From: an uncultured Bacilli bacterium
GTDB lineage: Bacteria; Bacillota_I; Bacilli_A; RF39; UBA660
Assembly: GCA_947627805.1 (NCBI GenBank)
Contig: CANQXB010000052.1
Location: forward strand, 1-6,781
DNA: 6,781 bases
Reading direction: 5' to 3'
The notes below the pieces were generated by a model. It was not told the DNA's origin. It searched no databases and saw only the letters and a program-made list of their open reading frames with translations. The translations under genes and the position numbers were made by a program. Positions within the stretch are counted from its first letter, which is position 1, and each line of letters begins with the position of its first letter. Of the stretch, positions 1 through 4,928 are shown piece by piece.

Positions 1-40
1 AATAACAATTTGGCTACGATAACTCGTCTCCATTAATTAG

Positions 41-69
41 ATTATACCAAAAGAATAGATATTATTCAA
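41..69 (-). promoter_or_regulatory. Candidate leftward sigma-A promoter
   Basis: Read on the minus strand, TTGAAT (64-69) is followed after 17 bp by TATAAT (41-46), which is preceded by TGG. The -10 is perfect, the -35 is four of six. It would start transcripts near base 34 reading out of the left edge. An in-frame ATG lies at 33-31 but only 11 codons are visible and no ribosome binding site precedes it, so the target is unknown. In DNA this AT-rich a chance match is possible. Confidence 0.35.
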
Positions 70-108
70 ATGTTTTATATTTTATTTTTTTATAATAATA
101 TTAATCAT

Positions 109-195
109 TAAATCAATATGTAAATCAATATCATTATTATTTGGTAAATACTTTACTATGTCATTTGATAATCAATAATTATTTTATATTGATTA
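109..195. repeat. AT-rich cluster of direct and inverted short repeats
   Basis: TAAATCAATAT occurs twice in tandem at 109-119 and 121-131. A third related copy (TAATCAATA, 169-177) forms a perfect 9-bp inverted repeat with TATTGATTA at 187-195. A further inverted pair is TTGGTAA (141-147) with TTACCAA (193-199). The rest of bases 1-251 shows no open frame I can support on either strand. The cluster could be a protein-binding region, a hairpin, or low-complexity drift. Confidence 0.4.
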
Positions 196-251
196 CCAAC
201 AAATGAATACAATTTGATCATTCTACTTCAAGACATTTATGCATATACCAT

Positions 252-560
252 TTGTGCATTTCCTTATCTTTAACTTTTTGCATTAAAGTAATATTATGTT
301 TCCAAGGTAATTGTGCAACCAATTGCCCAAATTCATCATTAAGTGGGGATGCCCTTTATGAATGGACCTTAAGTAGGTATGGTTACCACACTGCCTACAT
401 CGTCTATTATGCTTGGATTGTGACGCAATTTGGCTCATTTGATTATGGTTACTATATGGAAGGCGGGTTTGCAGTGCGCTCAGTCTTCTATCTTCGTTCT
501 GATATTACTTTAACAAGTGAAGGTACTGAAGATAATCCATTTATAATACATTCTACATAA
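252..560 (+). pseudogene. 5'-truncated remnant of a surface-protein gene (C-terminal part)
   Basis: An open frame of 102 codons whose only possible early start is TTG with no ribosome binding site, and the frame is open upstream only to a stop at 204-206. From about residue 20 the protein changes character: a Cys-containing stretch (GNCATNC), then YEWTLSRYG, a run of Tyr-rich residues, and the ending AVRSVFYLRSD followed by ITLTSEGTEDNPFII. That ending matches, from memory, a C-terminal signature (VRPVFYL-SD-TL-GEGT-NPY-I) common in large repetitive secreted proteins of uncultured gut Firmicutes. Here the usual Pro is Ser. No signal peptide or N-terminal part is present and no homologous segment was found in the other two frames upstream, so the gene seems deleted at its 5' end. 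The fragment is less AT-rich than its flanks. Family identity is moderately sure; pseudogene status is inferred from the missing start. Confidence 0.55.
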
Positions 561-578
561 TACAAACATTATATAAAT

Positions 579-625
579 AAGTCTAAATTTATTTAAATAA
601 TTTATGATAAGTTTGGACTTTTTAA
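579..625 (+). terminator. Possible rho-independent terminator after the remnant gene
   Basis: AAGTCTAAA (579-587) pairs with TTTGGACTT (612-620) with one G-U pair, and the hairpin runs into a T tract (619-623). The 24-base loop is AT-rich and itself nearly palindromic. It lies 19 bases after the TAA of the remnant gene and separates it from the lon promoter. The stem is weak, so confidence is moderate. Confidence 0.5.
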
Positions 626-633
626 ATTAAAAT

Positions 634-670
634 AAATTAAGTAAAAATTTTTAGAAATTTCACTTAATTT
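634..670. promoter_or_regulatory. Inverted repeat just upstream of the lon promoter
   Basis: AAATTAAGT (634-642) and ACTTAATTT (662-670) are a perfect 9-bp inverted repeat, and the interior can extend the stem with AAATTT (645-650) against AAATTT (655-660) around a TTAG loop. TTCTTT follows. It ends only three bases before the -35 hexamer. It could be a second weak terminator shielding lon from upstream transcription or an operator. It does not match the CIRCE or CtsR sites that control heat-shock genes in many Bacilli. Confidence 0.4.
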
Positions 671-673
671 TTC

Positions 674-702
674 TTTACAAAAAATATATTTTTCATTATA
701 AT
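674..702 (+). promoter_or_regulatory. Sigma-A promoter of the lon group
   Basis: TTTACA (674-679), a 17-bp spacer and TATAAT (697-702) give an almost ideal housekeeping promoter. The predicted start near 709 leaves a leader of about 19 bases, containing the ribosome binding site GGAGGT (717-722) five bases before the ATG at 728. No heat-shock operator of a known type is visible around it. Confidence 0.75.
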
Positions 703-727
703 AAATTTTATATTTTGGAGGTGCAAA

Positions 728-3007
728 ATGGACTACACAATACTTGTTATGCTGATGAAAGACCTTGTGATACTTCCTTATCAAGAAATTAAAATAGAAC
801 TTAAAGATGAGATAAGTAAAAAGATAGTTAAAATAGCTAATAAAAAGTATAACAGTCGTGTTTTAATTGTTAGTCCTAATAGTCAAGAATTAAATCCTTC
901 CGTAGAAGATTTACCTAAGATGGGAGTTATTTCGATTATTAAAAGTAAATTAGAACTTTCTAATGGTAATCTTCGTTTAACTTTAAAAGGGGAAAAAAGA
1001 GTCAAAATAGCAGAATATACTTCTTTTAGTGATGATATAATTAGTGCTAATTGTACTGATATAACGATGCCTAAATTAGAAGAAAATGGGGAAGAAGTAG
1101 TTCGAAAAAAATTAAAAGAGGCCATTAATGAATATATAGATGCTGCTCCTAATATAACGAATAGCATTATTAATGTTATTAAAGATAATGAAGATTTAGA
1201 TTTTTTAACGGATGCTATTACTACTTTTTTACCTTTAAAGCCTTCTAAAAAGATGGGTTATATGATTGAGCCTAATTATGAAAAAAGAGCTATTAATTTA
1301 ATTAAAGATATAAAGTTAGAAATAAAATATTTAAAATTAGAAGAAAAAATTGATAATCGAGTTGAAATAAGTTTATCTAAAGAACAAGAAGAGTATTATT
1401 TAAAAGAAAAATTAAAAGAAATTGAAAGTGTTTTAGGTCTTAAAGATGAAAATGAAAATGTTAAAATTTATTATGATCGCTTAAAAGAATTAAATTTAGA
1501 TAAGAAAATAACGAAGAAATTAGAAGGAGAAATTAAGAAATTAGAAAGAATGAGTATATCATCTCCGGAAAAAGCTTCTTTACAAAGTTATTTAGATTGG
1601 GTTTTATATCTTCCTTGGAATATTAGTAGTAAAGAAAATTTAAATTCGAAAAAAGTTATGAGTTCTTTAAATAAAAGTCATTATGGTTTAACAAAAATAA
1701 AAAATAGAGTAATTGATTATATTAATGTTAAAAATTTAAATCATGATATTGCAAGTCCCATTATTTGTTTAGTGGGACCTCCAGGGGTAGGTAAAACTAC
1801 GATTACCAAGAGTATTGCTTCTTCTTTAAATCGCGAATTTTATAAAATAAGTGTCGGTGGTTTAAATGATTCTACCGAGCTTATTGGTTCTAGAAGAACT
1901 TATCTTGGGGCTTTACCTGGTAAAATTATTGAAGCTTTAAAGAAATGTAATACGAATAATCCCGTTATCTTAATTGATGAAGTTGATAAGATGGTAAAAG
2001 ATTTTAAAGGGGACCCAGCTAGTACTTTATTAGATATTTTAGATAGTACCCAAAATAAAACCTTTACGGATTATTATATTGAAGAGCCTTTTGATTTAAG
2101 TAAAGTAATGTTTATTTTAACCGCTAATGAGATAAGTAATATTCCTTATACTTTAATTGATAGATTAGAAATTATTGAATTATCTAGTTATAACGTTTAT
2201 GAAAAATTAGATATTGCTAAAAAGTATCTTCTTCCTAGTATCTATGAAGAATTCAAATTAACGAAAAAATTAGTAATGAAAGATGATACCTTAATGTTTT
2301 TAATTAATAATTATACAAGAGAATCAGGGGTCCGTAATTTAAAAAGAGTTTTAAAAACTTTAGTTACGAAAGTGGCTACTAATAAAGGTTCTTATACCGT
2401 TACTTTAAAAACTTTAAGTAAATATTTAGATGAGCCAAAAGAAGATGATGATATTACTATTTCTTACCCAGGGGTTGTTAATGCTCTTGCTTATACCCCT
2501 TTAGGAGGTATTACCTTTAAAGTGGAATGTAGTATTTATGAAGGGAAAGAAGAAATAATTGTCACCGGCTCTTTAGGAGATGTTTTAAAAGAAAGTGTAA
2601 TGGTTGGTCTTTCTTATTTAAAAGAAAATAATTTTATAAGTAAAGAAGATTTAAAAGATAAAACCATTCATCTTCATTTCTTAGATGCTTCCACCAAAAA
2701 AGAAGGTCCATCTTGTGGAGTTAGTATCATAACAGCTATTTTATCGAAAATTAAAAATGTTGTTATCGATAGTAAAACAACATTTACGGGAGAAATTTCT
2801 CTAAAGGGTGATATTTTAAAAGTGGGTGGAATTAAAGAAAAAGTTATCGCGGCTTATAATGCGGGGATTAAAACCATCTATCTTCCGAGTGGTAATTATA
2901 ATGATTTAAAAGAAATTCCGAAGAAAATATTAGATAAGTTAGAAATTAAAAAAGTTAATACTTATAAAGATATTTATAAGGAAATATTTAAAAATAATAT
3001 AGCCTAA
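728..3007 (+). CDS. lon: ATP-dependent protease Lon (endopeptidase La, S16 family)
   Basis: Cytosolic AAA+ serine protease that unfolds and degrades damaged and regulatory proteins as a hexamer. At 759 aa it is slightly shorter than E. coli Lon (784) or B. subtilis LonA (774) and is complete. Order: LON substrate-binding domain (about 5-195), helical region rich in Lys and Glu (about 196-320), AAA+ module (about 325-560), protease domain (about 580-755). Visible residues: Walker A GPPGVGKT (350-357), Walker B VILIDEVDK with D417 and E418, arginine finger R479 in IDRLE, sensor-2 R536 in ESGVR, catalytic Ser662 in EGPSCG and Lys705 in GGIKEK, 43 residues apart as in E. coli (S679, K722). Some normally constant positions differ: LDSTQN for LDPEQN, IGSRRTYLG for GHRRTYIG, and DASTKKEGPS for PEGATPKDGPS. 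The ATG start is fixed by GGAGGT and the N-terminal MLMKDLVILP match. It leads the group with the two spore-envelope-like genes. Confidence 0.97.
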   Translation: MDYTILVMLMKDLVILPYQEIKIELKDEISKKIVKIANKKYNSRVLIVSPNSQELNPSVEDLPKMGVISIIKSKLELSNGNLRLTLKGEKRVKIAEYTSFSDDIISANCTDITMPKLEENGEEVVRKKLKEAINEYIDAAPNITNSIINVIKDNEDLDFLTDAITTFLPLKPSKKMGYMIEPNYEKRAINLIKDIKLEIKYLKLEEKIDNRVEISLSKEQEEYYLKEKLKEIESVLGLKDENENVKIYYDRLKELNLDKKITKKLEGEIKKLERMSISSPEKASLQSYLDWVLYLPWNISSKENLNSKKVMSSLNKSHYGLTKIKNRVIDYINVKNLNHDIASPIICLVGPPGVGKTTITKSIASSLNREFYKISVGGLNDSTELIGSRRTYLGALPGKIIEALKKCNTNNPVILIDEVDKMVKDFKGDPASTLLDILDSTQNKTFTDYYIEEPFDLSKVMFILTANEISNIPYTLIDRLEIIELSSYNVYEKLDIAKKYLLPSIYEEFKLTKKLVMKDDTLMFLINNYTRESGVRNLKRVLKTLVTKVATNKGSYTVTLKTLSKYLDEPKEDDDITISYPGVVNALAYTPLGGITFKVECSIYEGKEEIIVTGSLGDVLKESVMVGLSYLKENNFISKEDLKDKTIHLHFLDASTKKEGPSCGVSIITAILSKIKNVVIDSKTTFTGEISLKGDILKVGGIKEKVIAAYNAGIKTIYLPSGNYNDLKEIPKKILDKLEIKKVNTYKDIYKEIFKNNIA

Positions 3008-3008
3008 A

Positions 3009-3042
3009 GTTATATTATTTTTTTAATAACATAATATTTTTT
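3009..3042 (+). terminator. Weak AU hairpin between lon and the spoVID-like gene
   Basis: ATATTAT (3012-3018) can pair with ATAATAT (3031-3037), followed by five T (3038-3042). The stem is all A-U, so it is at best a leaky attenuator in the 48-bp gap. The same bases contain a partial match to a sporulation sigma-E promoter (see findings). The strong ribosome binding site AGGAG for the next gene begins at 3043. Confidence 0.25.
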
Positions 3043-3055
3043 AGGAGATGATATT

Positions 3056-3703
3056 ATGTATGTTAAAATACCTTTTGAAAGTGTAATTCCTTTTAAAACA
3101 TCTATTTATGAAATAACAAAAATGTCTTTAGAACATGATTTTAATGTCAATGATGGGGTAGTTTTAGGTAATTTTTATGTAACGGGAGAATATAAGGCTC
3201 ATGAAGTAAGTGTTAATAAAGAAGAATTTAAGTATACTTTACCTTTTACTGTTGAACTTAATAATCGTATTAAAACCGATAGTTTGGAATTTAATATTGA
3301 AGATTTTTCTTATGATATTTTAGAAGGTAATAAGTTAAAAGTTAATATTGAATATTCTTTAGAAGCTGAAAGTTTAGAGGAAGATAGAGAAGAAACCTTA
3401 TTTGAAGAAGTGCCTGAAGAAGAATATAAAGAAGAATTAGAAGTTTTAGAAGAAAAAGAAGAAGAGAAAGAAGAAAAGAAAGAAGAAAGAGTAAGTGTGG
3501 AAGAAGAAAAAACGATAATGGAATCCATTGCTGGTGAAGAAGATACTTATGTTACATATCATATTCATATTGTTAAAGAAAGTGAAACTTATGAAACCAT
3601 TAGTACTTTATATAATGTTCCGGCTTCTTTAATTAAAGAATATAATAATTTAGAAGAATTATCTTTAGGAGATAAAGTTTTAATTCCCCAAGGTGATGAA
3701 TAA
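3056..3703 (+). CDS. spoVID: Miniature SpoVID-like protein: SPOCS-type N-terminus, acidic linker, LysM
   Basis: Predicted cytosolic morphogenetic protein that in spore formers attaches the coat to the forespore surface. In B. subtilis, SpoVID binds coat proteins through its N-terminal region, and its C-terminal LysM binds lipid II. Seen here in 215 aa: an N-terminal domain (about 1-103) rich in beta strands with the SpoVID-like pattern VLGNFYVTGEY (37-47), then LPFTVEL and FSYDILEGNKLKV; a very acidic Glu/Lys linker (about 104-163); a LysM domain (about 168-211) with YHIHIVKESETYETIS, then YNVPASLIKEYN and LGDKVLIPQ. No signal peptide or membrane segment, as in SpoVID. The linker is far shorter than in the 575-aa Bacillus protein. 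The start has AGGAG (3043-3047) eight bases upstream. Its stop overlaps the following ysxE-like gene, the same neighbour as in Bacillus. Alternative: another SPOCS-LysM protein such as a SipL relative, but gene order favours SpoVID. Confidence 0.78.
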   Translation: MYVKIPFESVIPFKTSIYEITKMSLEHDFNVNDGVVLGNFYVTGEYKAHEVSVNKEEFKYTLPFTVELNNRIKTDSLEFNIEDFSYDILEGNKLKVNIEYSLEAESLEEDREETLFEEVPEEEYKEELEVLEEKEEEKEEKKEERVSVEEEKTIMESIAGEEDTYVTYHIHIVKESETYETISTLYNVPASLIKEYNNLEELSLGDKVLIPQGDE

Positions 3704-4592
3704 TTTAAATCATTTAAAAAGTTTATATAAACCTTATCGTTATACCATAAGAGGTAAATGTATGGTTATGGAAAGTACGACAGGTAATTTTGTGGTTAAA
3801 GAAAGACCTAAAAATAAAGATATTCCCAGTATCTTTAATTATTTAAAAAGTCGTAATTTTACATATTTTCCAGAAATATATCTCGATAATAGGACTGATA
3901 ATTATATATATGAATATGTCGAAGATAAAAATGTTATCAATCCCCAAAAAAGTGAAGATTTAATAACTTTAGTGGGACTTTTACATTCTAAAACCTCTTA
4001 TAATAAGGAAGTCGAAGAAGAAACATATAAAGAAATATATGAAAATATTTTAAGTAATATTTTATATTTACAAGATTATTATTTAAAATATTATGAAATG
4101 TTTTTAACTTCTATTTATATGAGTCCATCAGAATATGAGTTTACCCGCAATTATTCGAAAATAAAAGCGGCTTTAGATTTTTCTAATCGCGAATTGGATG
4201 ATTGGTATAGTAAAGTTAAAAGTAAAAGAAGAGAAAGACTTTCTTTAATTCATAATAATTTAAGTATGGACCATTATTTAAAAGGCGATAAAGATTATTT
4301 AATTAGCTGGGATAATGCGAAGTTTGATACACCTGTATTAGATTTATTTAAGTTTTATAAAAGAAGCGCTGTTGATTTAGAATTTGCCTCTTTATATGAA
4401 AAATATAAGAGTATTAATCCTCTTAATAAAGAAGAAGAACAATTATTTTTTATTTTAATTAGTTTAGTTCCCGAAATAGATTTTTCGGGTAGGGAGTTTG
4501 AAAAGTGTAAAAATATGCGTTTAAAATTAGATTATGTTTATAAAACTGAAGAATTTTTAAAACCATACTATACGACTGATAGCGAAGAATAA
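3693..4592 (+). CDS. ysxE: YsxE/CotS-type spore coat protein, kinase fold without catalytic residues
   Basis: A 299-aa protein with the layout of the aminoglycoside phosphotransferase/CotS family. The N-lobe shows YRYTIRGK then GNFVVKE with K36 in the ATP-binding-lysine position; the C-lobe is helical. In the catalytic loop the family pattern HGDxxxxN reads H187-N-N-L-S-M-D-H194, so both the catalytic Asp and the metal-binding Asn are absent. The usual ID/VD before the second metal site reads ISWDNA (204-209), with Asp replaced by Ser205. It is probably a structural pseudokinase, as YsxE-like proteins often seem to be. The first codons overlap the end of the spoVID-like gene: GTG 3693 and ATG 3696 lie inside its last codons without a proper ribosome binding site, implying translational coupling. 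ATG 3762 has GAGGT upstream, but starting there would lose the conserved first strands. Its 3' end overlaps a convergent small gene by 36 bases. Confidence 0.78.
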   Translation: MMNNLNHLKSLYKPYRYTIRGKCMVMESTTGNFVVKERPKNKDIPSIFNYLKSRNFTYFPEIYLDNRTDNYIYEYVEDKNVINPQKSEDLITLVGLLHSKTSYNKEVEEETYKEIYENILSNILYLQDYYLKYYEMFLTSIYMSPSEYEFTRNYSKIKAALDFSNRELDDWYSKVKSKRRERLSLIHNNLSMDHYLKGDKDYLISWDNAKFDTPVLDLFKFYKRSAVDLEFASLYEKYKSINPLNKEEEQLFFILISLVPEIDFSGREFEKCKNMRLKLDYVYKTEEFLKPYYTTDSEE

Positions 4593-4730
4593 AAAGATTA
4601 TTTCAATTGTTAGAATAAAAATGTTGTAACGGAAAGGTAAAATAAAAGTAATAATTAATTGATAGAATATTAAAATACATAATCCTAAAGCAAGAAGAAT
4701 ATAAAAAGTAGGATTGGGCCTTGGTCTCAT
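4557..4730 (-). CDS. Small two-helix membrane protein (57 aa), unknown function
   Basis: I do not recognise this gene. On the minus strand an ATG at 4730-4728 opens a 57-codon frame ending in TAA at 4559-4557. It has a good ribosome binding site, AGGTG, six bases before the ATG. The protein begins MRPRPNPTFY, followed by two hydrophobic segments (about 9-32 and 37-54) joined by a short LPFRYN turn with basic Arg and Tyr, and ends SRIVWF. The positive N-terminus suggests both ends lie in the cytoplasm. The stop overlaps the end of the convergent ysxE-like gene by 36 bases, and the start faces the promoter region of the surface-protein gene 198 bases away. No confident promoter was found for it. 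Coding evidence is the ribosome binding site, the coherent hydrophobic pattern outside any other gene over most of its length, and the Arg/Pro-rich start; without comparison it remains a prediction. Confidence 0.62.
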   Translation of the reverse strand: MRPRPNPTFYILLALGLCILIFYQLIITFILPFRYNIFILTIEIIFLFFAISRIVWF

Positions 4731-4840
4731 TTAAATCACCTACTATAATATATTTTTCTTTCTTTTTTTGTTGTGTAATTTATTTATTAAATTAGTAATA
4801 TAATATAAAGGAAATTATACTTTTTTTGTAAAGAAAAAAT

Positions 4841-4877
4841 ATTTGTCAGAAATTAGTAAAAATATATCTTGACAAAT
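4841..4877. promoter_or_regulatory. Inverted repeat overlapping the -35 of the surface-protein promoter
   Basis: ATTTGTCA (4841-4848) and TGACAAAT (4870-4877) form a perfect 8-bp inverted repeat with 21 bases between. The right arm includes most of the -35 hexamer. The half-sites are 29 bp apart, slightly under three helical turns, which would suit a dimeric or looping regulator. No specific regulator can be named. Confidence 0.35.
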
Positions 4878-4899
4878 TCAATACGGGGGGGGGTATAAT
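4869..4899 (+). promoter_or_regulatory. Promoter of the surface-protein gene with a nine-G spacer tract
   Basis: TTGACA (4869-4874) and TATAAT (4894-4899) are both perfect sigma-A hexamers. The 19-bp spacer is AATTCAATAC followed by nine consecutive G (4885-4893). Since 17 bp is optimal, this copy is two bases too long, and gain or loss of G residues by slippage would tune promoter strength. The predicted start is near 4906. The leader is purine-rich with AAAGGAAAGAGG, giving a ribosome binding site AGAGG (4917-4921) seven bases before the ATG at 4929. Confidence 0.85.
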
Positions 4900-4928
4900 A
4901 GACACATAGAAAGGAAAGAGGAAAAAAG

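Noticed and set aside
109..131. CRISPR-like short direct repeats
   Set aside because: Only two 11-bp copies with a one-base gap and no spacers.
602..784. Minus-strand 60-codon frame across the lon promoter and start
   Set aside because: It overlaps the strong lon promoter and start codon, has low-complexity AT-driven residues and no ribosome binding site.
883..1167. Minus-strand 94-codon frame inside lon
   Set aside because: It is an antisense shadow of a conserved Lon domain.
3310..3528. Minus-strand open frame rich in Ser opposite the acidic linker
   Set aside because: It is the complement of GAA/GAG-rich codons of the spoVID-like gene, has no ribosome binding site, and is pure composition.
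3762..4592. Alternative ATG start for the ysxE-like gene with a better ribosome binding site (GAGGT, 3751-3755)
   Set aside because: It would remove the first conserved strands (YRYTIRGK) of the kinase fold, and coupling to the overlapping upstream gene explains the poor site at 3693-3696.
4799..4836. Minus-strand promoter for the 57-aa membrane protein using TTTACA and nearby TATAAT
   Set aside because: The hexamers are only 7 bp apart on that strand; no correctly spaced pair was found, so none is assigned.
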